From assembly GCF_900240945.1 (NCBI RefSeq), contig NZ_OESG01000013.1, positions 1,900,888-1,964,887 of the forward strand: a stretch of 64,000 nt of DNA, given 5' to 3'. The position numbers were made by a program, and so were the translations under genes. The DNA is from Mycobacterium sp. 3519A (GTDB lineage Bacteria > Actinomycetota > Actinomycetes > Mycobacteriales > Mycobacteriaceae). Numbering within the stretch: position 1 is the stretch's first letter; every line of letters starts with the position of its first letter. The notes below the pieces were generated by a model. That model did not search any database. It was not told the origin of the DNA and worked only from the letters and a program-made list of their open reading frames with translations. This document shows, in pieces, positions 1 to 8,646 of the stretch.

Positions 1-983
1 CGATCGACGATCAGCTGGGCTTCAACCCGGTGCTGAAGGGCCTGCACAAGCTGTGGGACGAGCAGAAGCTGGCGATCGTGCGCGGCGTGACGTATCCGAA
101 GCCGTCGCGCAGTCATTTCCGGTCGATGGACATCTGGCAGTCGGCGTCGCCGCTGGAATCGGTGCCCACCGGTTGGATAGGCCGCTGGCTGGACGCCACC
201 GGCGATGACCCGGTCAGGGCGATCAACATCGGCGCCGTGCTACCGCCGATGGCGGTGGGGGAGAAGTACACCGCTTCGGCGTTGGCCCGCGACATGTCAC
301 CGCTGCCCGCGGAGGTGGTGGCCGCGCTGGACACCGTTGGCGTCGACGACCCACGCGACACCGCGGCGATGACCGCGATTCGTACCGCCTACCGCTCCAG
401 CCGGGCCTTCGGCTCGGCGCTCGAACCCGTCATCGTCAGCGGCGACACCGCCGTATCGGGCGGCACCAACGTGGGCGGTCTCACCAGTGCCGACCTCTAC
501 GGCAAGAACACGCTGGCGGCCCAACTCAACGTCGTGAGCAGATGCGTCAAAGCGGCGGTGCCCAGCCGGGTCTACATGGTCTCGCTCGGCGGTTTCGACC
601 TGCACACCGACGAACGCGAGTCACAGCAGCAGCTGCTGAGCGTCGTCGACGAGGCGCTGACCCCGTTCCTGCGCGAGATGCGCACCGATCCGCACGGCAA
701 GGACGTCGTCGTCATGGTGTATTCGGAGTTCGGCCGCCGAGTCAGGGCCAACGCGTCGTACGGCACGGACCACGGCACGGCGGGCCCGGTGTTCATCTGC
801 GGTCAGCCGGTCAAGGGCGGCTTCTACGGGGAGCAACCCAGCCTCACCGACTTGGACGACGGCGACCTCAAGGGCGACACCGATTTCCGCGACATCTACC
901 ACGAACTGCTGGTGCACACGATCGGCACCGACCCGGAGCCGGTGATCGGTCCCGGCCGCCGGGATATCGGTTTCCTCGGCTGA
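1..983 (+). CDS. DUF1501 family protein, 5'-truncated by the window edge
   Basis: The reading frame is open from base 3 to a TGA at 983, so the start codon lies upstream of the window; about 327 residues are visible. The visible part matches the DUF1501 (sulfatase-like) family: an early segment with the motif RSHFRSMDIWQ, a middle segment SLGGFDLHTDE, and a C-terminal segment EFGRRVRANASYGTDHGTA with conserved His and Asp residues typical of an alkaline-phosphatase-like metal site. Family members are usually exported by the Tat system and often paired with a DUF1800 protein, but the N-terminus and upstream neighbour are outside the window. The substrate is unknown. The family call is fairly sure; enzymatic activity is not established. 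Confidence 0.85.
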   Translation, partial: IDDQLGFNPVLKGLHKLWDEQKLAIVRGVTYPKPSRSHFRSMDIWQSASPLESVPTGWIGRWLDATGDDPVRAINIGAVLPPMAVGEKYTASALARDMSPLPAEVVAALDTVGVDDPRDTAAMTAIRTAYRSSRAFGSALEPVIVSGDTAVSGGTNVGGLTSADLYGKNTLAAQLNVVSRCVKAAVPSRVYMVSLGGFDLHTDERESQQQLLSVVDEALTPFLREMRTDPHGKDVVVMVYSEFGRRVRANASYGTDHGTAGPVFICGQPVKGGFYGEQPSLTDLDDGDLKGDTDFRDIYHELLVHTIGTDPEPVIGPGRRDIGFLG

Positions 984-1038
984 GACGCACGGTGCGCCTC
1001 CGCCGCTTTGAGGTCTCGGATTCGTAACATCAGCCTCA

Positions 1039-2853
1039 ATGGCAACTTGGCTCTCAACTGCAACACGGGCGGCGAGTCTGCTCACCGCCGCCGCGCTGGT
1101 CGCCTCGCTCAACGCGTGCACCCCGAAACCGAACGGACCCGAACCGACCGCGCAGAAGTTCTTCGCTGCGCTGGCGACCGGCGACACCGCGACCGCCGCC
1201 GAGTTGGCCGATAAACCGGCCGACGCGCGCGCCGCGTTGAACGAGGCCTGGGCCGGGCTGCAGGCGCAGCACCTGGACGCCCAGATCCTCGGCTCGAAGT
1301 GGGCCGACGACACCGGCAGCATCACCTACCGCTACACCTGGCATCTGCCGAAGAACCGGACGTGGACCTACGACGGGCAGCTGAACATGGTCCGCGACGA
1401 GGGCAAGTGGGAGGTCCGGTGGAGCGCCACCGGCCTGCATCCCCGACTCGGCGAGCACCAGACCTTCGCGCTACGCGCCGACCCGCCGCGCAGGGCGTCG
1501 GTCAACGAGCGCGGCGGCACCGACGTGCTGGTGCCCGGCAACCTGTATCACTATGCGCTGGACGCGAAATCGGCAGGCGCCGCGCTGATGCCGACGGCGA
1601 GGGCCGTGGTCGACGCGTTGCGGCCGTTCGACAACACCTTGGACCCGCAGCGGTTGGCGGAGCAGGCCAGTTCGTCGAAGGAACCGATGAGCCTGATCAC
1701 GCTGCGGCAGGCCGACCACGATCGCGTTGCAGCCGCGATCGGGTCGCTGCCTGGTGTGGTGATCACCCCGCAGGCTGAACTGTTGCCGACCGACGACACG
1801 TTCGCACCCGAGATCGTCAGCGAGGTCAAGAAGGCGGTGGTCGACGAACTCGACGGCGAGGCCGGCTGGCGGGTGGTCAGCGTCAACCAGAACGGGGTGG
1901 ACGTCGACGTGCTCAACGAGGTGCCGGGGGCTCCGGCGCCGTCAGTCACCATCAGCCTGGACCGGTCGGTGCAGAACGCGGCGCAGAACGCGGTCAACAC
2001 CACCGGTAAGAAGGCGATGATCGTCGTGATCAAACCGTCGACCGGCGAGATCCTGGCCGTCGCGCAGAACGGCGCCGCCAACGCCGAGGGGCCACTGGCC
2101 ACCACCGGCCTGTATCCGCCCGGCTCGACGTTCAAGATCGTCACCGCCGGGGCGGCGATCGAGCGCGATATGGCGACGCCGAACACCCTGCTGGGCTGTC
2201 CCGGCACCTTGGACATCGGCCACCGCACCGTGCCCAACTACGGCGGCTTCGACCTCGGCGTCGTGCCGATGTCACGGGCGTTCGCCAGTTCGTGCAACAC
2301 CACGTTCGCGGAGTTGGCGAGCAGGATGCCGCCGCGCGGTTTGACGATGGCCGCCGCACAGTACGGGCTTGGTGCCGACTATCAAATCGAGGGCATCAAC
2401 ACGCTGACCGGGTCGGTGCCGCCGACGGTCAACCTCGCCGAGCGCACCGAGGACGGCTTCGGCCAGGGCAAGGTCCTGGTCACCCCGTTCGGGATGGCGT
2501 TGGCGGCCGCGACGGTCGCGGCGGGCAAAACCCCTGTGCCGCAACTGATCGAGGGCAGGCCGACGGTGGTCACCGGCGACCAGGGCCAGATTACGCAGAA
2601 GATGCTCGACGGGCTGCGGCCGATGATGCGGTTGGTGGTCACCAACGGCACCGCCAAGGATCTCGCCGGTTCGGGCGACGTGCGCGGCAAGACCGGTGAG
2701 GCCGAGTTCGACGGCGGTTCGCATTCGTGGTTCGCCGGCTACCGCGGCGATATGGCGTTCGCGGCGTTGATCGTCGGCGGCGGGTCCTCGGAATACGCGG
2801 TGCGGATGCTGCGGGGCATGTTCGACCAACTGCCGCCTGACTACTTGGCATGA
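1039..2853 (+). CDS. Penicillin-binding lipoprotein (class B-like transpeptidase)
   Basis: A 604-residue exported D,D-transpeptidase that should crosslink peptidoglycan at the outer face of the membrane. The N-terminus has a hydrophobic segment ending in a lipobox (LNAC, lipidated Cys27). It is followed by an NTF2-like domain of the MecA N-terminal type (about 30-145), a dimerisation domain (about 150-300) and the transpeptidase domain. All three catalytic motifs are present: STFK with Ser363 and Lys366, SCN at 418-420, and KTG at 551-553. Length and layout match the mycobacterial protein Rv2864c. The PBP2a-like NTF2 plus dimer plus transpeptidase architecture is often linked to low beta-lactam affinity, but that is inference here. 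It lies 55 bp after the DUF1501 gene and is followed by a large hairpin. Confidence 0.95.
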   Translation: MATWLSTATRAASLLTAAALVASLNACTPKPNGPEPTAQKFFAALATGDTATAAELADKPADARAALNEAWAGLQAQHLDAQILGSKWADDTGSITYRYTWHLPKNRTWTYDGQLNMVRDEGKWEVRWSATGLHPRLGEHQTFALRADPPRRASVNERGGTDVLVPGNLYHYALDAKSAGAALMPTARAVVDALRPFDNTLDPQRLAEQASSSKEPMSLITLRQADHDRVAAAIGSLPGVVITPQAELLPTDDTFAPEIVSEVKKAVVDELDGEAGWRVVSVNQNGVDVDVLNEVPGAPAPSVTISLDRSVQNAAQNAVNTTGKKAMIVVIKPSTGEILAVAQNGAANAEGPLATTGLYPPGSTFKIVTAGAAIERDMATPNTLLGCPGTLDIGHRTVPNYGGFDLGVVPMSRAFASSCNTTFAELASRMPPRGLTMAAAQYGLGADYQIEGINTLTGSVPPTVNLAERTEDGFGQGKVLVTPFGMALAAATVAAGKTPVPQLIEGRPTVVTGDQGQITQKMLDGLRPMMRLVVTNGTAKDLAGSGDVRGKTGEAEFDGGSHSWFAGYRGDMAFAALIVGGGSSEYAVRMLRGMFDQLPPDYLA

Positions 2854-2871
2854 CACGACGGTCCATTCGTG

Positions 2872-2933
2872 CGCCGAGACTGCGGCCAGATCGCAAAACC
2901 GAAGCGATCCGCGATCTCTGCGCAGTCTCGGCG
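2872..2933. repeat. Long intergenic inverted repeat (hairpin)
   Basis: Two perfectly complementary 13-base arms, CGCCGAGACTGCG at 2872-2884 and its complement at 2921-2933, enclose an inner pair AGATCGC (2888-2894) / GCGATCT (2911-2917). Together they form a two-stage stem with a small internal loop and a 16-base apical loop. It starts 19 bp after the PBP stop codon and ends 45 bp before the next start. It could terminate transcription, although no T-run follows, or be a dispersed palindromic element. Confidence 0.75.
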
Positions 2934-2977
2934 GGCTGTTTGGCGCGCACGCCGCAGCGGTACCGTTGGTAGCGGCT

Positions 2978-3565
2978 ATGGCGGAGATCAACGGCGAATA
3001 CACGATGCGCATCTCGGACGCGGATCGCAACGGCACGCTGCGCCGACTGCACAACGCCGTGGCGCTGGGCCTGATCGACATCGAGGAGTTCGAGGAACGC
3101 TCCGCGCTGGTGTCGCAGGCACGGCTGCGGACCGACCTCGACGCGCTCGTCGGCGACCTACCGGGGCCTGGCGCCATCGTCACCACCGCCACCGACCGCG
3201 TCGAGTTGCGCGGCGTGCTCGGCTCGCTGAAGCGCCAGGGCGAGTGGATCGTGCCCACCCGGCTGGCTTTGCACCGGCGGATGGGCTCGGTCGACCTGGA
3301 CCTGACGCGGGCCCGCTTCGCAGGCCCGATCGTGGTCATCGAACTGGATTTGAAGTTCGGCGGCTTGGACATCCGGCTGCCCGACGGCGCCAGCGCCTCG
3401 ATCGACGACGTCGAGGTCAACGTCGGCAGCGCACACGACCACCGCAAGGACGCTCCGGCCGAGGGCAATCCGCACGTGATCCTCACCGGCAAGGTGGTCT
3501 GCGGGTCCGTCGACGTCCGCGGGCCGCGCCGGTCGTTGCGGCTGGGCCGCTTCGACCGTCGTTAA
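2978..3565 (+). CDS. DUF1707 domain protein
   Basis: A 195-residue protein of unknown function. Residues about 8-60 form a DUF1707 (SHOCT-like) domain, recognisable by the opening MRISDADRNGTLRRLHNAVA and the segment IEEFEERSALVSQARLRTDL. The second half is beta-rich and resembles the cell-wall-active-antibiotics-response (LiaF/YvqF-like) C-terminal domain, with a repetitive GSVDLDLTRARF pattern. No signal peptide or membrane span is seen, so a cytoplasmic location is likely. I chose ATG 2978 over the TTG four codons upstream because the family normally begins just before the MRISDADR motif. It corresponds in position and size to Rv2862c of M. tuberculosis. The stop codon overlaps that of the convergent NTF2-like gene. 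Confidence 0.85.
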   Translation: MAEINGEYTMRISDADRNGTLRRLHNAVALGLIDIEEFEERSALVSQARLRTDLDALVGDLPGPGAIVTTATDRVELRGVLGSLKRQGEWIVPTRLALHRRMGSVDLDLTRARFAGPIVVIELDLKFGGLDIRLPDGASASIDDVEVNVGSAHDHRKDAPAEGNPHVILTGKVVCGSVDVRGPRRSLRLGRFDRR

Positions 3566-4008
3566 TGCCGAAACAGCTGCGACCCGATGCGGGCCAGCCG
3601 GTCCCAGCCGGCGGGGCGGCCGACCAGCTTGCCGATCAGCGGTGTGGAGTCGAAGTACGAGAACCGCTCGGCGATCAGGCCGTTGGCGAAGGTGAAGCGG
3701 TCGATGGCATCCCACGCGATCGGCTTGCCGCCGTACGTTCCGCTCAACGTGAATTCGATGAACACCTCGTGTTTGCCGTGCCCGACCCGGTGCACGTCGG
3801 CGTGCAGGTCGGGGATCAGCGCGAACAGCCGCTGAAACGACTCGCGGCAGGCAGCCTTGCCGCGCAGTGTGCCCATCATCGGCTGGACCAGCACGATGTC
3901 GTCGCTCCACAACGCCTCGTGCTTGGCCAGATCCGGAGTCCGCCAGGTGTCGGCGAACCGCTCGGCGAATTCCGTCGCGAACTGCTGGTCAACCTCGTCG
4001 TTGGTCAT
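3562..4008 (-). CDS. NTF2-like (SnoaL-type) protein
   Basis: A 148-residue protein with the alpha+beta cone fold of the NTF2/SnoaL superfamily. An N-terminal helix pair ([21 protein letters not shown]) is followed by strands carrying [22 protein letters not shown] and by [15 protein letters not shown]. Members include polyketide cyclases, ketosteroid-isomerase-like enzymes and non-catalytic binding proteins, so no reaction can be assigned. It is transcribed convergently with the DUF1707 gene, with 4 bp of shared stop-codon sequence, and divergently from mapB 41 bp away. The fold assignment is confident and the function unknown. Confidence 0.8.
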   Translation of the reverse strand: MTNDEVDQQFATEFAERFADTWRTPDLAKHEALWSDDIVLVQPMMGTLRGKAACRESFQRLFALIPDLHADVHRVGHGKHEVFIEFTLSGTYGGKPIAWDAIDRFTFANGLIAERFSYFDSTPLIGKLVGRPAGWDRLARIGSQLFRH

Positions 4009-4049
4009 GGCATCCGAATCTAGCGAGACGACCCCGCTACGCTGGCGTC

Positions 4050-4907
4050 ATGCCTGTTCGCACTGCACTTCGCCCTGGTGTGCTGTCACCGACGCTGCCG
4101 GTGCCGCGCTCGATCGAGCCGCCGGAGTATGTGTGGAAGCCGACGGTACAAGAGGGCAGCGAACCCTGGGTGCAGACGCCCGAGGTGATCGAGAAGATGC
4201 GCGTCGCGGGCCGCATCGCGGCGGGTGCGCTGGCCGAGGCGGGCAAGGCCGTCGCCCCCGGCGTCACCACCGACGAACTGGACCGCATCGCGCACGAGTA
4301 CATGATCGACCACGGCGCCTACCCGTCGACGCTGGGCTACAAGGACTTCCCGAAGTCGTGTTGCACCTCGCTGAACGAGATCATCTGCCACGGCATTCCG
4401 GACTCGACGGTGATCGAGGACGGCGACATCGTCAACATCGACGTCACCGCCTACATCGACGGCGTGCACGGCGACACCAACGCGACGTTTTTGGCGGGCG
4501 ACGTCTCCGAGGAGCACCGGCTACTCGTCGAGCGCACCCATGAAGCGACGATGCGCGCGATCAAGGCCGTCAAGCCGGGCAGGCAGCTTTCGGTGATCGG
4601 GCGGGTCATCGAGTCGTATGCAAACCGGTTCGGCTACAACGTCGTTCGCGATTTCACCGGGCACGGCATCGGCACCACGTTCCACAACGGTCTGGTGGTG
4701 CTGCACTACGACCAGCCCGCCGTCGAGACCGAGCTGGAGCCCGGGATGACGTTCACCATCGAGCCGATGATCAACCTCGGCTCGCTGGACTACGAGATCT
4801 GGGACGACGGTTGGACCGTCGCCACCAAGGACAAGAAGTGGACCGCGCAGTTCGAACACACGCTGGTGGTCACCGACGACGGCGCGGAAATTCTGACGGT
4901 CGCCTAA
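4050..4907 (+). CDS. mapB: Type I methionine aminopeptidase MapB
   Basis: This 285-residue metalloenzyme removes the initiator methionine from nascent proteins in the cytoplasm. The N-terminal extension of about 40 residues, with a proline-rich segment ([14 protein letters not shown]), is typical of mycobacterial MapB and distinguishes it from the shorter MapA. The five metal ligands are visible in order: two Asp in [19 protein letters not shown], His in [11 protein letters not shown], Glu in FTIEPMI and Glu in [10 protein letters not shown] chose ATG 4050 because it gives the expected extension. An in-frame opening continues further upstream but crosses the divergent NTF2-like gene. The stop at 4907 is followed immediately by the palindrome that precedes cobQ. 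Confidence 0.96.
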   Translation: MPVRTALRPGVLSPTLPVPRSIEPPEYVWKPTVQEGSEPWVQTPEVIEKMRVAGRIAAGALAEAGKAVAPGVTTDELDRIAHEYMIDHGAYPSTLGYKDFPKSCCTSLNEIICHGIPDSTVIEDGDIVNIDVTAYIDGVHGDTNATFLAGDVSEEHRLLVERTHEATMRAIKAVKPGRQLSVIGRVIESYANRFGYNVVRDFTGHGIGTTFHNGLVVLHYDQPAVETELEPGMTFTIEPMINLGSLDYEIWDDGWTVATKDKKWTAQFEHTLVVTDDGAEILTVA

Positions 4908-4911
4908 TGGC

Positions 4912-4971
4912 GCGAGCAGACGGAAACTCGCATGATTGCGCTTCAAAATGTGCGAGTTTGCGTCTGCTCGC
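4912..4971. repeat. Palindromic repeat ending just before the cobQ ribosome-binding site
   Basis: Arms of 21 bases at 4912-4932 and 4951-4971 pair at 20 of 21 positions around an 18-base loop. The outer arm core is GCGAGCAGACG and the inner part AAACTCGCA. It occupies nearly the whole mapB-cobQ gap, starting 4 bp after the mapB stop and ending 9 bp before the cobQ GTG. The same outer core recurs before cobB (58979-59040). Confidence 0.85.
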
Positions 4972-4980
4972 CGGAGAAAA

Positions 4981-6450
4981 GTGACCGGCGCGCTGCTGGT
5001 GGCCGGCACCACGTCGGACGCCGGCAAGTCCATGGTCGTCGCGGGGCTGTGCCGGCTGTTGGCGCGCAAGGGCATTCGCGTCGCGCCGTTCAAGGCGCAG
5101 AACATGTCGAACAACTCGGCGGTCACTGTCGAGGGCGGCGAGATCGGCCGCGCGCAGGCCATGCAGGCCCGCGCCGCGGGCCTGGCGCCGAGCGTGCGGT
5201 TCAACCCGATCCTGCTCAAGCCGGGCAGCGACCGCACGTCGCAACTGGTGCTGCGCGGTCAGGTGGTCGACACGGTCGGCGCGGGCGACTACTTCCGGCA
5301 CCGGGACCGGCTGGCCGGGGTGGTGTCCGACGAATTGCAGTCGCTGCGAAGCGAATTCGATGCTGTCATCTGCGAAGGCGCCGGCTCGCCCGCGGAGATC
5401 AACCTGCGTGCAACCGATCTGGCCAACATGGGCTTGGCGCGCGCCGCGGAACTGCCCGTCGTCCTGGTCGGCGACATCGACCGCGGCGGACTGCTGGCCC
5501 ACCTGTACGGCACCGTCGCCGTCCTGGAACCCGACGACCAACGGCTCATCGCCGGCTTCCTGGTCAACAAGTTCCGCGGCGAGGAGGCCCTGCTCGCCCC
5601 CGGCCTCGACCAGTTGCAGCAGTTGACGGGCAGGCCGACCTACGGCGTCATTCCGTACGCCGACGGGCTGTGGTTGGACACCGAGGACTCGCTGTCGGTG
5701 CACGGCGTGCTGGGCGTGCCGCAACCGCCGCGGGGCAGCGACTGGCTGCGGGTGGCCGCGCTCCGGTTACCGCGCATCTCCAACTCCACCGACGTCGAGG
5801 CGCTGGCCTGCGAGCCCGGCGTGCTGGTGCGGTGGGTGACCGAGGCCGCCGACCTGGCCGACGCCGACGTGGTGGTGCTGCCCGGCAGCAAGGCCACCGT
5901 CTCCGATCTGCAGTGGCTGACGCAGCGCGGTCTGGCCGACGGGATCCGCGCGCACGCCGCACACGGTAAGGCGGTGCTCGGCATCTGCGGCGGCTTCCAG
6001 ATGCTCTGCACACAGATCGACGACCTGGTGGAATCCAAGGCAGGTGTGGTCGAAGGACTCGGCCTGCTCGACGCCGACATCGCGTTCGCCCCCGATAAGA
6101 CGTTGCGGCACTGGGAATCTCCGCTGCGCGGCTACGAAATCCACCACGGCCAACTGCAGCGGCACACCGAGCAGGACTGGCTGTCGGTCGGCATCCGGCG
6201 CGGCCACGTCTACGGCACGCACTGGCACGGGTTGATGGACAACGACGCGGTGCGACGTGAGTGGCTGGCCGACGTCGGAAAGCCCGGATTCGTCGTCGCC
6301 GACGACGTCGACGTGGCGGCCCGCCGCGATGCGCAACTGGACCTGATGGCCGACCTGCTCACCGCGCACACCGACGTCGACGCGATCCTCGCACTGCTCG
6401 ACCACGGTCCGCCGCGGCGACCGACCGTCGTCACGACGCTGCAGGGCTGA
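4981..6450 (+). CDS. cobQ: Cobyric acid synthase CobQ
   Basis: A 489-residue glutamine-dependent amidotransferase that amidates four side-chain carboxylates of adenosylcobyrinate a,c-diamide in B12 synthesis. The N-terminal dethiobiotin-synthetase-like domain carries GTTSDAGKS (P-loop) and the segment [12 protein letters not shown]. The C-terminal triad-type glutaminase domain carries the nucleophile in GICGGFQML and the histidine in [14 protein letters not shown] 4981 follows the purine-rich GGAGAAAA and gives the standard N-terminus. An upstream in-frame ATG at 4936 would lie inside the palindrome loop. Its partners in this window are cobO, cobB, cysG and the chelatase ATPase, all more than 50 kb away. 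Confidence 0.96.
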   Translation: MTGALLVAGTTSDAGKSMVVAGLCRLLARKGIRVAPFKAQNMSNNSAVTVEGGEIGRAQAMQARAAGLAPSVRFNPILLKPGSDRTSQLVLRGQVVDTVGAGDYFRHRDRLAGVVSDELQSLRSEFDAVICEGAGSPAEINLRATDLANMGLARAAELPVVLVGDIDRGGLLAHLYGTVAVLEPDDQRLIAGFLVNKFRGEEALLAPGLDQLQQLTGRPTYGVIPYADGLWLDTEDSLSVHGVLGVPQPPRGSDWLRVAALRLPRISNSTDVEALACEPGVLVRWVTEAADLADADVVVLPGSKATVSDLQWLTQRGLADGIRAHAAHGKAVLGICGGFQMLCTQIDDLVESKAGVVEGLGLLDADIAFAPDKTLRHWESPLRGYEIHHGQLQRHTEQDWLSVGIRRGHVYGTHWHGLMDNDAVRREWLADVGKPGFVVADDVDVAARRDAQLDLMADLLTAHTDVDAILALLDHGPPRRPTVVTTLQG

Positions 6451-7465
6451 CCACGTCGCCGTGCCCGGCGCGCACCTTCTCACCTGGCATCGCGCACGAC
6501 GCCCGCGTCACCAGCGACACCGGCAGCACCGTGCGCCTGCGCAGCCGCTTGGCCGGCTGGTCCAGGCGCGTGAAGAGCCGGTCTGCGGCGAACCGACCCA
6601 TCTCGTCGCCGTCCTGATGGATGACCGTGACGGCCGGGTTCAGCGCAGCGGCTGTCGGGAAGTCGCCGAAGCCGACCAGCCCGATGTCCTTGCGGCGCAA
6701 CGTCTGCAACGCCGTCACCACGGCGATCGTGACACGCGCATTGGAGGAGAACACCGCGCTCGGCGGGTCGCCGACCGCGAGCATCCGACGCAGTTCGGCC
6801 GTCAGCGTCGCTTCGTCGATGGACCCGACGTGCACCAGTTCGGCACGTTGCGGCAGCCCGGCTTCGTCGAGCGCCTGCGCTAAACCCTTGAGCCGCAGCA
6901 GCCCGGTCACGGTGTCGTCGCCCATGAACGCGATGGTGCGGTGGCCGTGCGAAATCAGGTGCCGCGTCGCGTCGTATCCTCCGCCGACGTCGTCCTGCAA
7001 CACCGTGTCGGCTGACAGTCTGCCTGGTTCCCGGTCGACGAACACCAGCGGTGTGCGCTGCTGCCACGGCCGCAGATAGGACATGTCGCGGCCGACCGGG
7101 CAGATGATCATGCCGGCCACCTGTCGCTTCAACACGGCCTCGATCGACTGCTGTTCGTGCGACGGTTCCCACCCTGCGCCGGTCACGATGACCGCGACAC
7201 CGCGGCGACTGGCCTCGCGCTCGACGGCGCCGATGATGCTGGCGAAGAACGGGTCCGCCACACCGGGCACCGCGACACCGATCGCGGCGTCGCGCCCGCT
7301 GCGGAACGTGACGGCAAGCATGTTGGGCACGTACTGGAGGTCGGCGATGGCGCGCTCGACACGATCCCGGACGTCGGCGGAGACATAGCGGTCGTTGTTG
7401 ACCACGCGCGAGACCGTCTTGGTGCTCACGCCTGCCCGCTCGGCAACGTCGCGCATGGTCGCCAT
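6431..7465 (-). CDS. LacI-family transcriptional regulator
   Basis: A 344-residue repressor with the LacI architecture. The N-terminal helix-turn-helix is [20 protein letters not shown], followed by the hinge helix [14 protein letters not shown] and a periplasmic-binding-protein-like effector domain ([16 protein letters not shown], ending in the [13 protein letters not shown] dimer segment). Its 3' end overlaps the cobQ 3' end by 20 bp on the opposite strand. It is transcribed divergently from the ManA/ABC-transporter operon, and two operator-like palindromes lie between them (7500-7513 and 7535-7548). It probably represses that operon and itself in response to the imported sugar or a phosphorylated derivative. 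The effector cannot be read from the sequence. Confidence 0.93.
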   Translation of the reverse strand: MATMRDVAERAGVSTKTVSRVVNNDRYVSADVRDRVERAIADLQYVPNMLAVTFRSGRDAAIGVAVPGVADPFFASIIGAVEREASRRGVAVIVTGAGWEPSHEQQSIEAVLKRQVAGMIICPVGRDMSYLRPWQQRTPLVFVDREPGRLSADTVLQDDVGGGYDATRHLISHGHRTIAFMGDDTVTGLLRLKGLAQALDEAGLPQRAELVHVGSIDEATLTAELRRMLAVGDPPSAVFSSNARVTIAVVTALQTLRRKDIGLVGFGDFPTAAALNPAVTVIHQDGDEMGRFAADRLFTRLDQPAKRLRRRTVLPVSLVTRASCAMPGEKVRAGHGDVVSPAAS

Positions 7466-7499
7466 CGCGCATCCTTTCGCGGTCGGTCAGCGGCCAGTA

Positions 7500-7513
7500 T
7501 GTCACCGATGTCA
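7500..7513. promoter_or_regulatory. LacI-type operator, proximal to lacI
   Basis: TGTCACCGATGTCA fits the LacI-family palindrome TGNNANCGNTNNCA with the characteristic central CG. It lies 35 bp upstream of the lacI start codon. A second match lies 35 bp away, centre to centre. Confidence 0.7.
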
Positions 7514-7534
7514 GACCGGAGGGCACGGATTCTC

Positions 7535-7548
7535 TGACACCGGTGACA
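7535..7548. promoter_or_regulatory. LacI-type operator, proximal to the manA-like gene
   Basis: TGACACCGGTGACA fits TGNNANCGNTNNCA exactly. With the site at 7500-7513 it also makes a larger inverted repeat, with 15-base arms matching at 14 positions. It lies 66 bp upstream of the manA-like start and could control both divergent promoters. Confidence 0.7.
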
Positions 7549-7614
7549 TAGCCGGGAATATGGCGTACTGTCCGGCGTGACCCAGGTAACAGACCCGAAG
7601 AGGCCACGACGACC

Positions 7615-8646
7615 GTGCAACCACAACTGCTGCCGCCCAACGTGGTACGGCATTGGTACGCGGGCGGCCCCGCGCTGGCGGCGTGGCGGGGGCTGCCGCC
7701 GGTCGGCGACCATTCGCCGGAGGAGTGGATCGGCGCGACGGTGTCTCGCTTCGGCGAACCCGACCTGGGACCGGCTCGGTTGGCCGACGGCACGCTACTG
7801 CGCGACGCGGTGTGCGCGGACCCGCTCGGCTGGGTGGGCCGCGACGACGGCGACCCCGGCGACGTCGGTGTCCTGGTGAAGCTGTTGGACGCGGGCCAGC
7901 GGCTCCCGGTGCACGTGCACCCCACCCGCGACTACGCCACCCACCATCTGGGCTGTGTGTACGGAAAGACCGAGGCCTGGTACATCCTGGAGGCCGCCGC
8001 CGACGCCGCGGTGTGGGTCGGCTGGCGCGAAACCGTCAGCCCGCAGCGGCTCGGCGAGTTGGTCGAGGCCCAGGACTCCGACGCGATGCTCGAGCTCATG
8101 CACCGGGTGCCGGTGCGGCCCGGTGACGGTGTGCTGGTGCCGGGCGGTACGCCGCACGCGATCGGGGCAGGCATCCTCCTGGTCGAGGCGCAGGAGCCGA
8201 CCGACCAGTCAATCCTGTTGGAACGCAACAACACCACCGCTTCGGACGACGAGGTGTTCCTCGGCCTGCCCCGCGACGTCGCGTTGTCGGCAGTGGACAG
8301 CACGGCCGTCACCGATGTCGACACACTGCGACGGCACACCGGCTCACACGTCGCCGGACTCGCCGAGGTGCTACCCGAAGCGGCGACACCGTTCTTCCGG
8401 ATGCAGCTACTCACCGCCGGTGTCGAGATGCCCGCCGGATTCGCCGTCGCCGTGGCGCTCTCCGGATCGGGGTCAGTCGTCCCCACCGCCGGTGAGGCCG
8501 TCGCGGTGCGCGCGGGCAACACGCTCGTCGTACCCGCCTGCTCGGGCGTCTGGCACACCGAGGGGGGCGTCCGACTGCTGGTCTGCCGGCCGGGCGAGTC
8601 ATGGCCCCCCCAACGCACACCGAACGCCTCGGAGGACACGGCATGA
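7615..8646 (+). CDS. Class I mannose-6-phosphate isomerase-like protein
   Basis: A 343-residue cupin-type sugar phosphate isomerase homologue. The metal-binding segment LPVHVHPTRDYATHHLG and the glutamate in GKTEAWYILEA, followed by GGTPHAIGAG, are the expected ligand-bearing motifs of the type I phosphomannose isomerase fold. Known members interconvert mannose-6-phosphate and fructose-6-phosphate. In this position, ahead of an ABC importer and near a fructose-phosphate-type kinase and aldolase, it may isomerise another hexose or ketose phosphate. GTG 7615 is the first plausible start. The stop overlaps the ATG of the ATPase gene as ATGA, so the two are translationally coupled. The family assignment is good; the exact substrate is inference. 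Confidence 0.85.
   Translation: MQPQLLPPNVVRHWYAGGPALAAWRGLPPVGDHSPEEWIGATVSRFGEPDLGPARLADGTLLRDAVCADPLGWVGRDDGDPGDVGVLVKLLDAGQRLPVHVHPTRDYATHHLGCVYGKTEAWYILEAAADAAVWVGWRETVSPQRLGELVEAQDSDAMLELMHRVPVRPGDGVLVPGGTPHAIGAGILLVEAQEPTDQSILLERNNTTASDDEVFLGLPRDVALSAVDSTAVTDVDTLRRHTGSHVAGLAEVLPEAATPFFRMQLLTAGVEMPAGFAVAVALSGSGSVVPTAGEAVAVRAGNTLVVPACSGVWHTEGGVRLLVCRPGESWPPQRTPNASEDTA

Noticed and set aside
621..1325. Antisense open frames over the DUF1501 and PBP genes
   Set aside because: They are typical high-G+C antisense shadows without domain signatures, as are many others across the window.
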